From Limimaricola soesokkakensis (GTDB lineage: Bacteria > Pseudomonadota > Alphaproteobacteria > Rhodobacterales > Rhodobacteraceae): a stretch of 64,000 bases of DNA. The translations under genes were made by a program, and so were the position numbers. The notes beneath the pieces were generated by a model, which ran no database searches, was not told the origin of the DNA, and saw only the letters and a program-made list of their open reading frames with translations. This document shows, piece by piece, positions 1 through 9,536 of this stretch; position 1 is the stretch's first letter; each line of letters begins with the position of its first letter. The DNA is taken from assembly GCF_900172345.1 (NCBI RefSeq), contig NZ_FWFY01000004.1, forward strand, positions 248,001 through 312,000, in the 5' to 3' direction.

Positions 1-1
1 G

Positions 2-3000
2 GAGCAGGCCGATCGCGACCGCGGCTTTCTCACCGGGCTGATCGAGGACAACCTCTCGGGCGCCGGTCGCGAAGTGATCATCACCGGCTTTCAGGGCGCG
101 CTCAGCTCCGCCGCCTCGATCGAGGTGATGACCATCGCCGACGAGGAGGGCGTCTGGCTCAGGGCCGAGAACCTCGTGCTCGATTGGAATCGCTCGGCGC
201 TGCTGCGCGGCAGGCTCGAGGTCGAGGAACTTTCGGCCGAGCTGATCGAGCTGACCCGGCCGCCAGTGGCCGGTGCCGAAGAGGCGCCCGCGGCCGAGGC
301 TTCGCCATTCTCGCTGCCCGAACTGCCGGTCTCGATCCGGCTCGACGATCTCTCGATCGACCGGCTGGTGCTGGGCGAGGCGTTTCTCGACGAGGAAGTC
401 GCGCTCACAGTGCAGGGCTCGGCGCAGCTTGCGGGCGGCGAGGGCGAGGCGCAACTGACCGCCGAGCGGCTGGGCGAGAAAACCGGCCGCTTCGAACTCT
501 CGGGCAGCTATTCCAATGACAGCCGCCTCTTGGACCTGACGCTGGCGCTGGAAGAGGCCGAGAACGGCATCGCCGCGAGGGCGCTCGACCTGCCCGGCCG
601 CCCTTCGGTGGCGCTCAGGGTCGAGGGCGCGGGGCCGATCGACGATTTCGACGCGGCGATCTCGCTGGCCACCGACGGGCAGCCGCGGATCAGCGGCGAT
701 TTCGCGCTCGACCGGGGCGAAACGCCCGAGGGTGGCACCGCGCCGCTGGCCTTCTCGCTCGACGTGGATGGCGACGTGACGCCGCTGATCGCGCCCGACT
801 ATGCCGAGTTCTTCGGCCCCGATGTCGGGCTCGCCGTAACCGGATCGCGCGGCGCCGATGGCGCGCTGGCGCTGTCGCGGCTTTCGATCGAGGCGCAGGC
901 ACTCACGCTCGACGGCTCGGCCCGAATCGGCGCCGATGGCTGGCCCGAGAGCTTCGATCTCAATGGCAGCATCGGCAGCGAGGATGGCGGCCCGGTCGTC
1001 CTGCCCGTGGCCGGTGGCGAGACCCGGATCGGCGGCGCGGACCTGGCGCTGCAATTCGACGCCAGTACCGGCGACCAATGGGTGATCGACCTGACCGCCC
1101 GCGATTTCGCGCGTCCCGGGCTGACGATCCCGCAATTCACAGTGCAGGGCGGCGGCGTGATCGTGCGCGAAAGCGACGCCGCGCCGAGCCTGTTCACCGC
1201 CGATATCGACTACACCGCGCGCGGGCTGCAATTCGACGACGAGGATCTCGCCGAGGCGCTGGGCGAGCAGATCGCAGGCGAAATCGTGCTCGAACGCGAC
1301 GGCGAAGGCCCGGTTACTATCGACCGCGTCACGCTCGACGGGCCGGGCATCGCGCTCAATGCCACCGGCACCGTCGCCGGCTCCGAGAACGGCTTCGAAA
1401 CCAGCTCGACCGTGGAGCTTGCCGCCGAGCGGCTGGAGCGGTTCTCGGGCCTCACCGGTCTCGATTTGGCCGGTGCCGCCGATCTCGACATCGACAGCAC
1501 GATCCGCCCGCTCGACGGGATCTTCGACGTAACCCTGTCGGGGACCACGCAGGACCTCGCGCTCGGGCTCGAGCCGCTCGACCCCTATATCGGCGGCGCG
1601 GGCGAGATCGCGCTCCGGGCCGCGCGGGACGAGACCGGCACCCGGGTCGAGAATCTGGCGATCACCACGCCTGAGTTGACCGCCACCGCCGAGGCCGACA
1701 TCACCTCCGGCGCCTCCGAGGCCCGCTTTGACATCTCGGTCGAGAATGCGGGCCTCGCGCTCGACGGGGTCGAGGGCCCCGCGACCCTCACCGGCACCGC
1801 CTCGCGCGATGCGGCCGGCGTGACCCGCGCCGACGTGGTGGCCGAACTGCCCAATGGCCGTGCCGTGATCGACGCGACCCAGGCCCCCGAGGAGGAAGGC
1901 GGGCAGGTCACGCTCGACATGACCGCCGACCTGCGCGACATCGCGCCCTTCTCCTCGATCGCGGGCCGCGATCTCTCCGGTGCGGCGGTCTTCTCGACCG
2001 AGGGCACGCTCGCGCCCGACGCCTCGACCTTCGACCTCGTGATCGACGCCGAGACCACCGATCTCGTCACCGGCGTCGCCCAAGCCGACCCGCTGCTGCG
2101 GGGACAGGCGACGCTGTCGGGCCGCGCCCTGCGCTCGGGCCCAGAGAGTTTCCGCGTCGAGAATCTCGACATGACCTCGCAGAGCCTCCGGGCCTCAGGG
2201 CGCGCCGAGCTGAACGGCGGCACCGCGACCTTCGACATCGATGCGGCTGCATCCGATCTCGGCCCGGTGGGCGAGGCGGTTGAGATGCCGCTCTCGGGCG
2301 CGATCGACATCTCGGCGGCGGGCTCGATGCAGACCGATCTCTCCGAGGCCGACATCACGCTCAACGCCAGCGCCACCGATCTTGTCACCGGCATCGAGCA
2401 GGCCGACCCGCTGCTGCGTGGCCGGGTCGAGATCGCCGGCCACGCGGTCCGCACCGGCGAGATGGCCTTCTCGGTCGAGGATCTCGTGCTCTCGGCCCCT
2501 TGGATCCGGGCCAGTGGCGACGCGGCCCTCGACGGCACCACCGCGACATTCGATATCGAGGCCGAGGCCTCGGACCTCGCACCTTTAGGCGAAGCGCTCG
2601 ACCGGCCGATCTCCGGCGCCGCACGGCTCTATGCGGCCGGCACGGCCGAGACCGACGGCTCCGCCGCCGACCTCACGCTCGACGCCGTGACCACCGATCT
2701 CGTCACCGGCATCGCCCAAGCCGATCCGTTGCTTCAAGGCCGCGTCGCGCTTTCGGGCCAAGCCACCCGCACCGGGCCGGACAGTTTCTCGGTCGAGGAT
2801 CTGAAGCTCGACGGCCCCGTCCTTGCCGCGGCGGGCCGCGCCGAGGTGGTCGAGGGGCTGGCCGAATTCGACCTCGACCTCGACGCGCGCGATCTCTCCG
2901 CCGTGGGCGAGGCGGTGGACCGTCCGCTTGCAGGCGAAGCACAGCTCAGCGCGCAAGGCTCCACCGCGCTTGACGCCTCGACCTTCGACGTGACCCTCGA

Positions 3001-5506
3001 CGGCCGCGCCACCAACCTCTCGACCGGCACGGCGGAGGCGGACGAGCTGTTCGGCGGCGAACTGACGCTCTCGGGCCACGCGGTGCGCACCGGCCCCGAG
3101 GACCTGCTGGTCGAGGACCTGCGCGTCGCCTCCGAGGGCCTCAACGTCACGGGCTCTGCCACGATCGAGAACGGCACGGGCGATTTCGATCTCGACATCG
3201 ACATCGACGACCTCGCCCCCATCGGCACTCTGGCGGGCCGCCCCCTCTCGGGCGCGGTCGACCTCAGGGCCAACGGCACCGCGAGCGCCGACCTGTCACG
3301 CTTCGACGTGACGCTCGACGGCACGACCTCGAACGTGACCACCGGCATCGATCAGCTCGACCCGCTGCTCGCAGGCGAGACGGTGCTCGACGCGCAGGTG
3401 ATCCGTTCCGGCCCGCAGGACTTCGCCCTGCCCCGCTTCACGCTGGTGAACCCACAGATCCGCGCCATGGGCGAGGCCACCGTGACCGACGGGCTGCCCA
3501 CCGGCGATGTGGATATCGAGCTGACCGAGATCGCGCCCTTCGCGCCGGGCCTGTCGGGCCCCGCCACCCTCTCGGCCAATGCATCGGGCGACGCCGCGGG
3601 CGGCATCGATTTCGACGTGACCGGCCGCGCTCAGGGCACCGACATCGCCGCCACGGGCCGCGTCGCGCCGGAGGCGCAGGGCCGCCGGATCACCTTCAGC
3701 GCCGCGACCGAGGTCGCGTCGCTCGCCCCCTTCTCGCAGCTCGCGGGACGCCCCTTGGGCGGCAGCGTCGATCTCGACGCCGCGGGCAGCGTGATGCCGG
3801 ATCTCTCGGCCTTCGACGTCACCATCGACGGCCAGGCCGCCAATCTCGACATCGGCGTCGAGGCGGCCGCGCGGCTGCTCGACGGCACCGGCTCGATCGA
3901 TGCCCGACTGAGCCGCGACGCCCCGGGCGAGATCGCGGTGCAGGATCTCGACATCAGCTTCCCGGCCTTTTCGGTGCAGGCCGATGCCACCGGATCGGGC
4001 AGCAATCAGAGCGCCAGCTTCGAGGCGCGGCTGAACGATATCGGCCTCTTCACCCCCGATTTCTCGGGGCCCGTCACGGCCTCGGGCACGGCCGCGCGCA
4101 ACGCGGCAGGCGATCTCGATCTGGACGTCTCGGCCACCGGGCCGGGCGGCACCTCGGCGGATGTCTCGGGGCGCTACCTCTCTAACGGCACGCTCGATCT
4201 CGACGTGACGGGCGAGGCGCAGCTCGGCCTCGTCAACGACCTGATCGAGCCGCGCCGTCTCGACGGCACCGCGCGCTTCGACCTCTCGGTCGAGGGGCCC
4301 CCTGCCCTTTCCTCGGTCACCGGCACCATCTCCACCGCCGGTGCCGAGCTCGCGGTACCGACCGTGGGCCTCACGGTGCAGGACATCGACACCACCATCC
4401 GCCTTTCAGGCGATCGGGCAGAGCTGTCGCTCGCCGCGGCTCTGGAAAAGGGCGGCCGGATCGGCGTCTCCGGTCCCGTCGCACTGGCCGGCGGCTTCGA
4501 CGCCGATCTGGTCATCACGCTGGACGATCTGGAACTGCGCGACCCCGAACTCTACCAGACCACCGCCGACGGGCGGCTGAGCATCACCGGCCCGCTGGCG
4601 GGCGGGGCGCTGATCTCCGGGCTGGTCGCCTTGGGCGAGACCGAGATCCAGGTGCCGTCATCCGGCATCGGCGCCCTGGGCGACCTGCCGGAGGTGCGTC
4701 ACGTCAACGCGCCGCAGGAGGTGCAGCGCACGCTGACGCGGGCCGGGCTGAGCATCGCCGGGGTCGAGATCGGCGAAAGCGCGGCCGAGGTCGATGGGCC
4801 CTCCGGCCCGGGCTACGGGCTCGACGTGACCATCAGCGCGCCGTCGCGCATCTTCATCCGCGGCCGTGGCCTCGACGCCGAGCTAGGCGGCGAATTGGAG
4901 ATAAGCGGCACCACCAACCAGGTGATCCCCGTGGGCGAGTTCGAACTGATCCGCGGCCGGCTCGACATCCTGCAGCAGCGCTTCGAGCTCGACGAGGGCG
5001 GTGCTTATCTGCAAGGCGATTTCAGCCCCTTCATCCGGCTGGTGGCCACCACCGAGGCCGCGACCGGCACGCAGGTGCGGATCATCATCGAAGGCCCGGC
5101 GAGCGAGCCCGAGGTGCGGTTCGAATCGACGCCCGACCTGCCGCAGGACGAGGTGCTGGCCCAGCTCATCTTCGGGCGCGACATCACCTCGCTCTCGCCG
5201 CTGCAGGCGGTGCAGCTCGCGGCGGCCGTGGGCACGCTGGCGGGCACCGGCGGCGGCGGGCTGATCGATGATTTCCGGGCCGATACCGGCCTCGACGATC
5301 TCGACATCACCACCGACGACGAGGGCAATGCCGCCGTGCGCGCCGGCAAGTACCTCTCCGAGAACGTCTATACCGATGTCACCGTCGGCACCGACCAGAC
5401 CTCGATCAACCTCAACCTCGACGTGACCGACGACATCACGGCGCAGGGCCGTGTCAGCAGCGATGGCGAGACCTCGCTCGGGATCTTCTTCGAGCGCGAC
5501 TACTGA
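2..5506 (+). CDS. tamB: TamB-family translocation/assembly module protein, 5' end outside window
   Basis: TamB-family proteins are anchored in the inner membrane and span the periplasm as a hydrophobic beta-groove. They work with an Omp85 partner (TamA) in outer-membrane protein assembly and lipid transport. The frame is open from the window edge, so the N-terminal anchor is missing; 1834 residues are visible. The last ~330 residues have the diagnostic TamB/DUF490 C-terminus (FELIRGRLDILQQRF, LPQDEVLAQLIFGRD, ending in an aromatic-rich strand). The middle is monotonous Asp/Gly/Ala-rich beta repeat, with five units spaced exactly 106 residues apart (about residues 687-1190). Many alphaproteobacterial homologues are shorter, so this copy appears enlarged by tandem duplication. 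A GTG at 74 lies inside the gene and is not the start. A tamA gene would be expected upstream but is not in the window. Confidence 0.93.
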   Translation, partial: EQADRDRGFLTGLIEDNLSGAGREVIITGFQGALSSAASIEVMTIADEEGVWLRAENLVLDWNRSALLRGRLEVEELSAELIELTRPPVAGAEEAPAAEASPFSLPELPVSIRLDDLSIDRLVLGEAFLDEEVALTVQGSAQLAGGEGEAQLTAERLGEKTGRFELSGSYSNDSRLLDLTLALEEAENGIAARALDLPGRPSVALRVEGAGPIDDFDAAISLATDGQPRISGDFALDRGETPEGGTAPLAFSLDVDGDVTPLIAPDYAEFFGPDVGLAVTGSRGADGALALSRLSIEAQALTLDGSARIGADGWPESFDLNGSIGSEDGGPVVLPVAGGETRIGGADLALQFDASTGDQWVIDLTARDFARPGLTIPQFTVQGGGVIVRESDAAPSLFTADIDYTARGLQFDDEDLAEALGEQIAGEIVLERDGEGPVTIDRVTLDGPGIALNATGTVAGSENGFETSSTVELAAERLERFSGLTGLDLAGAADLDIDSTIRPLDGIFDVTLSGTTQDLALGLEPLDPYIGGAGEIALRAARDETGTRVENLAITTPELTATAEADITSGASEARFDISVENAGLALDGVEGPATLTGTASRDAAGVTRADVVAELPNGRAVIDATQAPEEEGGQVTLDMTADLRDIAPFSSIAGRDLSGAAVFSTEGTLAPDASTFDLVIDAETTDLVTGVAQADPLLRGQATLSGRALRSGPESFRVENLDMTSQSLRASGRAELNGGTATFDIDAAASDLGPVGEAVEMPLSGAIDISAAGSMQTDLSEADITLNASATDLVTGIEQADPLLRGRVEIAGHAVRTGEMAFSVEDLVLSAPWIRASGDAALDGTTATFDIEAEASDLAPLGEALDRPISGAARLYAAGTAETDGSAADLTLDAVTTDLVTGIAQADPLLQGRVALSGQATRTGPDSFSVEDLKLDGPVLAAAGRAEVVEGLAEFDLDLDARDLSAVGEAVDRPLAGEAQLSAQGSTALDASTFDVTLDGRATNLSTGTAEADELFGGELTLSGHAVRTGPEDLLVEDLRVASEGLNVTGSATIENGTGDFDLDIDIDDLAPIGTLAGRPLSGAVDLRANGTASADLSRFDVTLDGTTSNVTTGIDQLDPLLAGETVLDAQVIRSGPQDFALPRFTLVNPQIRAMGEATVTDGLPTGDVDIELTEIAPFAPGLSGPATLSANASGDAAGGIDFDVTGRAQGTDIAATGRVAPEAQGRRITFSAATEVASLAPFSQLAGRPLGGSVDLDAAGSVMPDLSAFDVTIDGQAANLDIGVEAAARLLDGTGSIDARLSRDAPGEIAVQDLDISFPAFSVQADATGSGSNQSASFEARLNDIGLFTPDFSGPVTASGTAARNAAGDLDLDVSATGPGGTSADVSGRYLSNGTLDLDVTGEAQLGLVNDLIEPRRLDGTARFDLSVEGPPALSSVTGTISTAGAELAVPTVGLTVQDIDTTIRLSGDRAELSLAAALEKGGRIGVSGPVALAGGFDADLVITLDDLELRDPELYQTTADGRLSITGPLAGGALISGLVALGETEIQVPSSGIGALGDLPEVRHVNAPQEVQRTLTRAGLSIAGVEIGESAAEVDGPSGPGYGLDVTISAPSRIFIRGRGLDAELGGELEISGTTNQVIPVGEFELIRGRLDILQQRFELDEGGAYLQGDFSPFIRLVATTEAATGTQVRIIIEGPASEPEVRFESTPDLPQDEVLAQLIFGRDITSLSPLQAVQLAAAVGTLAGTGGGGLIDDFRADTGLDDLDITTDDEGNAAVRAGKYLSENVYTDVTVGTDQTSINLNLDVTDDITAQGRVSSDGETSLGIFFERDY
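2060..3540 (+). repeat. Tandem 318-bp (106-residue) repeats inside tamB
   Basis: The motif D/N-L-x-T-G-x-x-x-x-D-x-L begins at 2060, 2378, 2696, 3014 and 3332, each exactly 318 bp from the last. Units 1-3 are very similar (DLVTGxxQADPLL opening, PLSG/PISG near residue 78). Unit 4 is more diverged and unit 5 is similar only over its first ~70 residues. Looser relatives of the opening motif lie at 1553 and 3842, about 170 residues away. The constant period without indels points to in-frame tandem duplication. Confidence 0.85.
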
Positions 5507-5514
5507 GGCGGATT

Positions 5515-5536
5515 CCCGCCGCGCGTGCGCGGCGGG
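5515..5536 (+). terminator. GC-rich hairpin after tamB
   Basis: Arms 5515-5524 and 5527-5536 are perfectly complementary and start 9 nt after the tamB stop. There is no T-run, so this may be a weak terminator or an mRNA 3'-end stabiliser. Confidence 0.4.
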
Positions 5537-5595
5537 GCTCACGCCCGGGGCTGCGCCTGCCTATATGATCGGCAGATACCGAGAAGGATTCGCCC

Positions 5596-6972
5596 GTGCC
5601 CTTCGACCCGCTCCGTGCCGCCATCCGCTTCGGCACCGGCCTGTCGCCGGTGCAACCGCCCCCCGAGAGCGTCGCGGCGATGCTGCGACCGCTAAGCGGG
5701 CGTGACGAGATCGCCAGACAATTTCCGATCCCCTCCTTTGGCGAGGCGCGGCCCACCCTGGTCGAATGGTACGAGGCCGGCCGTGCCAAGCGCGCGGCCC
5801 GCGGCAGCGCGCAGGAGAAGGCCGCGCGCGATGCGCAGAACAAGCTAAGCGCCGCGGCGCGCGCGCTTGCCTGGCGCAATTTCGCGACCAGTCTTGCCCG
5901 CGGCGTCGCGGCGCCGGAAGGCGGGCTGCACGAGCGGCTGGTGCGGTTCTGGGCCGATCACTTCACCACGCGGGCACAAGTGCAGGCCTGGCGTCACCTG
6001 ATCACCCCCTATGTCGAGGAGGCGATCCGGCCGCGCGTCGCCGCCCCCTTCGAGGAGCTGCTGATCGCCGTCACCACCCATCCGGCGATGCTCGCATATC
6101 TGGATCAGGCGCGATCGACCGGGCCGAACAGCCGCGCCGGGCGCCGCGGCGGCGGGCTGAACGAGAATCTCGCGCGCGAGCTTCTGGAGCTGCACACGGT
6201 GGGTGTGGACGGTCCCTATGACCAGACCGACGTGCGCGAGCTGGCCGAGCTGCTCACCGGACTGAGCTGGAGCCCCGCGCGCGGCCTGGAATACCGTCCG
6301 GACCGGGCCGAGCCCGGCGCCGAAACCGTGCTCGGCACGACCTTTTCCGACCGCGCCAGCTTCGACACGATCCGCGAGGCGCTCAGGATGCTGGCGCGTC
6401 ATCCCGCCACCGCCCGTCACATGGCGCGCAAAATCGCGGTGCATTTCGTGGCCGACGATCCCGATGAGGCGCTGGTGGCTACGCTCGAAACGGTCTGGCG
6501 CGACAGCCGTGGTGACCTTCTTGCGGTTACCGCGACGCTTCTGGAACACCCCGCCGCTTGGGCACCGGAGCCGCGCAAGATCAAGCAGCCCTACGGTTTC
6601 GTGCAGAGCGCGCTGCGGGCGCTCGGTGTGGCCCCGCAGGCGATCGCGGGGCTTGGCACGCCCGATCTCAGGCGGCAGCTGTACCAGCCCCTGATGCGAA
6701 TGGGGCAGCCTTGGGAACGGCCGCCCGGCCCCGATGGCTGGTCTGAGGCCGCCGAGGCCTGGGTCACCCCGCATGGTATGGCCGCGCGGATCGACTGGGC
6801 GATGAACACGCCATCGGCGCTGCTCGACGACCTGCCCGACCCGCGCGCCTTCGTGCGGGTGGCCGTGGGCGCGGACGCGCCGGAGGCGCTGGTCTTCGCA
6901 GCCCGCGCCGCCGAAAGCCGCGCCGAGGCGATCGGCGTGGTGCTGTCCAGCCCCGCCTTCCAGAGGAGATGA
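5596..6972 (+). CDS. DUF1800 domain-containing protein
   Basis: 458 residues, DUF1800 family, biochemical function unknown. Family-typical segments are a WADHFTTR-like stretch near residue 120, a NENLARELLELHTVGVDGPY block near residue 190 and a C-terminal MRMGQPWERPPGPDGW block. The GTG start has a purine-rich GAGAAGGA upstream. No signal peptide or membrane segment is apparent. The gene lies 4 nt before a Tat-signal DUF1501 gene. The two families are habitually paired, which suggests a joint role, possibly with this protein co-exported or acting on its partner; the role is inference. Confidence 0.85.
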   Translation: MPFDPLRAAIRFGTGLSPVQPPPESVAAMLRPLSGRDEIARQFPIPSFGEARPTLVEWYEAGRAKRAARGSAQEKAARDAQNKLSAAARALAWRNFATSLARGVAAPEGGLHERLVRFWADHFTTRAQVQAWRHLITPYVEEAIRPRVAAPFEELLIAVTTHPAMLAYLDQARSTGPNSRAGRRGGGLNENLARELLELHTVGVDGPYDQTDVRELAELLTGLSWSPARGLEYRPDRAEPGAETVLGTTFSDRASFDTIREALRMLARHPATARHMARKIAVHFVADDPDEALVATLETVWRDSRGDLLAVTATLLEHPAAWAPEPRKIKQPYGFVQSALRALGVAPQAIAGLGTPDLRRQLYQPLMRMGQPWERPPGPDGWSEAAEAWVTPHGMAARIDWAMNTPSALLDDLPDPRAFVRVAVGADAPEALVFAARAAESRAEAIGVVLSSPAFQRR

Positions 6973-6976
6973 CGGC

Positions 6977-8173
6977 ATGACCGGGATCGACAGACGCTCC
7001 GTGCTGCGCGGCGGCCTCGCACTGGGATGCTCCGCCGCGGCGAGCCCACTGCTGACGCCGATGGCCTTCGCCAGCGCGCCGTGGGAGAACCGGCTCGTCG
7101 TGATCGTGCTGCGCGGGGCAATGGACGGGCTCGACGTGGTGCGCCCCGTGGGCGATCCGGCCCTCGCAGCGCTGCGCCCGACGCTGGCAGTCCAATCCGA
7201 TCCCGGCGCCATCGATGCAGGGTTCTACGCGCTGCATCCGGCGCTCGACCAGCTGGCCCCGATGTGGAAGCGCGGGGAGTTCGGCGCCGTGCACGCCGTC
7301 TCGACACCCTATCGCGACAAGCGCAGCCATTTCGACGGGCAGGACCTGCTCGAAGCCGGGACGCCGGGCCAGGCGGGGGCCGATGGCTGGCTCAACCGGA
7401 TGCTGCAGACGATTCCCGGCCTCTCTGCCGAGACCGCCTATGCGATCGGCCGCGAGGAGATGCTGATCCTGTCGGGCCGCGCCGCGACGACGCGCTGGTC
7501 GCCCGAGGCGCGGCTGGAACTGACCCCGCAGGGGCGCCGGCTGCTGGAACTGGTGACCCATGACGATCCGCTGTTCCGCGACGCCGTGGCCGAGGCGATG
7601 GACATCGTCGACAGCCTCGCCGCCGAAGAAACCGGCCAAGCCGCGGCGATGGGCGGCAACGGGAACGAGGCGCTGCGCGGCGACCACGTACGGCTGGCCG
7701 AGTTCGCGGCCTCGCGGCTCCGGGGCGACAGCCGGATCGCCAGCTTCTCGCTCACCGGATGGGACACCCATGAACGGCAGTCGGTCGGGCTGGAGCGGGC
7801 GCTGGGGCGGCTCACCGACACGTTGTTGACGCTGGAGGCGGGGCTGGGCGCCGCATGGGAGAAGACCGCGGTGCTCTGCGTGACCGAGTTCGGCCGCACC
7901 GCGCGCGAAAACGGCACGAAGGGCACCGATCACGGCACCGGCGGCGCGATGCTCTATGCCGGCGGCGCGCTGCGCGGAAGTCGGGTGCTGGGCGACTGGC
8001 CCGGCCTGTCCGAGGCCGCGCTCTACGACCGGCGCGACCTGATGCCGACGCGCGATCTGCGCGCCCATGCGGGCTGGGTGATGCGCGGCCTGTTCGGCCT
8101 CGACCGGTCGATGATCGAGGGATCGGTTTTCCCGGGGCTCGAACTTGGCGCCGATCCGGGGCTGTTCGCCTGA
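6977..8173 (+). CDS. DUF1501 domain-containing protein with Tat signal
   Basis: 398 residues. The N-terminus has a twin-arginine motif (DRRSVLRGG) followed by an Ala/Leu-rich stretch ending in AFA, a typical Tat leader, so it is probably exported folded. DUF1501 is related to the alkaline phosphatase/sulfatase superfamily. Visible family landmarks are LRGAMDGLDVV near residue 45, SHFDGQDLLE near 118 and the late EFGRTARENGTKGTDHGTGG block near 300, whose Asp and His residues resemble metal ligands. It follows the DUF1800 gene by 4 nt and so is co-transcribed and probably translationally coupled. The substrate is unknown. Confidence 0.87.
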   Translation: MTGIDRRSVLRGGLALGCSAAASPLLTPMAFASAPWENRLVVIVLRGAMDGLDVVRPVGDPALAALRPTLAVQSDPGAIDAGFYALHPALDQLAPMWKRGEFGAVHAVSTPYRDKRSHFDGQDLLEAGTPGQAGADGWLNRMLQTIPGLSAETAYAIGREEMLILSGRAATTRWSPEARLELTPQGRRLLELVTHDDPLFRDAVAEAMDIVDSLAAEETGQAAAMGGNGNEALRGDHVRLAEFAASRLRGDSRIASFSLTGWDTHERQSVGLERALGRLTDTLLTLEAGLGAAWEKTAVLCVTEFGRTARENGTKGTDHGTGGAMLYAGGALRGSRVLGDWPGLSEAALYDRRDLMPTRDLRAHAGWVMRGLFGLDRSMIEGSVFPGLELGADPGLFA

Positions 8174-8186
8174 GCGGCGGCATGGC

Positions 8187-8906
8187 TCAAAGCGCCGCCG
8201 GCGCCGCGAGCCGACCCTCGACCAGCGCCGCCAGCCGGTCGAAGGCGGGGCCCGCCGCGCCCCCCTGCCGCGCGACGGACAGCGCCTCGGCCGCCGCGCA
8301 GAGCTTCGTATCGCCCGCGGCCTTCGCCACCCCTGCGAGGAACTGCGCCAGATAGGCCATGACCCGCTCGTCCGAGCGGCCATGCCGCATCAGCTGGGCC
8401 GCCAGCGCCAGATCGTCGCGGAACGCCACCGGATCGGGGTGCACCTCCTCCCCGACCGGAAGACATCCCAGCCCCCCGGGGCGGCGATCCGGCGGCACAT
8501 GCGCCAGCAGCGCCTGCTGGAACTCGCCCAGCCGGCCGATCGGCTTGGCGAGAAAGCCGTCCGCCCCGGCCGCGCGCGCCGGCGCTTCGCCATCCGGATC
8601 ACCGGAGGTGGCCAGCAGCATGTCGATCCGCGGGGTGGCCTGCGCCAGTTCGAGGATCAACTCGATCCCCGAGCCGTCCGGCAGGCCGAGATCGACGATC
8701 ACCGCGTCGGGGCGGTAGCCCCGCAGGTGGCGGCGGGCGTTGTGCAGGCTGTCGGCGCGGCGAATCCGGGCGCCGGATCGCAGACACAAAAGGCGCATCG
8801 CCTCGCAGGCGAAGCGGCTGTCCTCGACCAGCAGCACGGTCAGCCCGAGCAGCGGCCTGTCCGCGGTGGGCGCGCGCGCGCCGGGAAAGGTGATGTTGAC
8901 CGGCAT
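8187..8906 (-). CDS. Response regulator receiver-domain protein
   Basis: 239 residues. A CheY-like receiver domain occupies about residues 23-140: LLVEDS at strand 1, phospho-acceptor Asp in VIVDLGLPDGSG, the switch position in LLATSG, and the conserved Lys in FLAKPIG. The remaining ~95 residues are helical and Ala-rich, with no recognisable DNA-binding or enzymatic domain; an Hpt-like helical bundle is possible but unproven. The ATG at 8906 was chosen over longer frames because AAAGGGAG sits just upstream. It converges on the DUF1501 gene. No histidine kinase is adjacent, so it is an orphan regulator. Confidence 0.82.
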   Translation of the reverse strand: MPVNITFPGARAPTADRPLLGLTVLLVEDSRFACEAMRLLCLRSGARIRRADSLHNARRHLRGYRPDAVIVDLGLPDGSGIELILELAQATPRIDMLLATSGDPDGEAPARAAGADGFLAKPIGRLGEFQQALLAHVPPDRRPGGLGCLPVGEEVHPDPVAFRDDLALAAQLMRHGRSDERVMAYLAQFLAGVAKAAGDTKLCAAAEALSVARQGGAAGPAFDRLAALVEGRLAAPAAL

Positions 8907-9058
8907 GCTGGGCTCCCTTTGGGGTCGGGCCCGAAGGACCCTTGCTTCGGGCAGTCTCGCCGGACAGGGTGAATCCCGTCTTAAGCCGCGACGATCCGCG
9001 CGGTTGCGCCACCGGGTCCGAGCCGCCATATCGCCCCCATGCCAGCAGGAGCTTTCCG

Positions 9059-9463
9059 ATGATCGGTCGCCTCAACCATGTCGCCATCGCCGTGCCCGAC
9101 CTTGCCGCCGCGCGCGACCGCTATGCCCGGTCGCTCGGTGCGCAGGTCAGCGCGCCGCAGGCGCTGCCGGAGCATGGCGTCCGCGTGGTCTTCGTGGAAC
9201 TGCCCAACAGCAAGATCGAGCTGATGGAACCGCTGGGCGAGGCCTCGCCCATCACGGGGTTTCTTGAAAAGAGCCCCTCGGGCGGCATGCACCACATCTG
9301 CTACGAGGTGGAGGACATCCACGCGGCGCGCGACCGGCTCGTGGCCGAAGGCGCGCGGGTGCTGGGCGACGGCAACCCCAAGACCGGCGCCCATGGCAAG
9401 CCGGTGCTGTTCCTGCACCCCAAGGATTTCGACGGCTGCCTGATCGAGATCGAACAGGTCTGA
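9059..9463 (+). CDS. mce: Methylmalonyl-CoA epimerase
   Basis: 134 residues, vicinal oxygen chelate (glyoxalase/dioxygenase) fold. It interconverts (R)- and (S)-methylmalonyl-CoA in propionyl-CoA and ethylmalonyl-CoA metabolism. Family features are the LNHVAIAVPDL opening with a metal-ligand His, a central KIELMEPLG with Glu, GMHHICYEV with the second His, and a C-terminal Glu in LIEIEQV. The length matches the family. The ATG at 9059 is preceded by CAGGAG. The DUF1467 gene 73 nt downstream is a common neighbour in Rhodobacterales. Confidence 0.92.
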   Translation: MIGRLNHVAIAVPDLAAARDRYARSLGAQVSAPQALPEHGVRVVFVELPNSKIELMEPLGEASPITGFLEKSPSGGMHHICYEVEDIHAARDRLVAEGARVLGDGNPKTGAHGKPVLFLHPKDFDGCLIEIEQV

Positions 9464-9536
9464 CCGAGAGGCGGGGCCGACGGCCCGCACGACCTGAGAT
9501 GAAATATAACAGGGGGACGGTCCCCGTGGAGATGCC

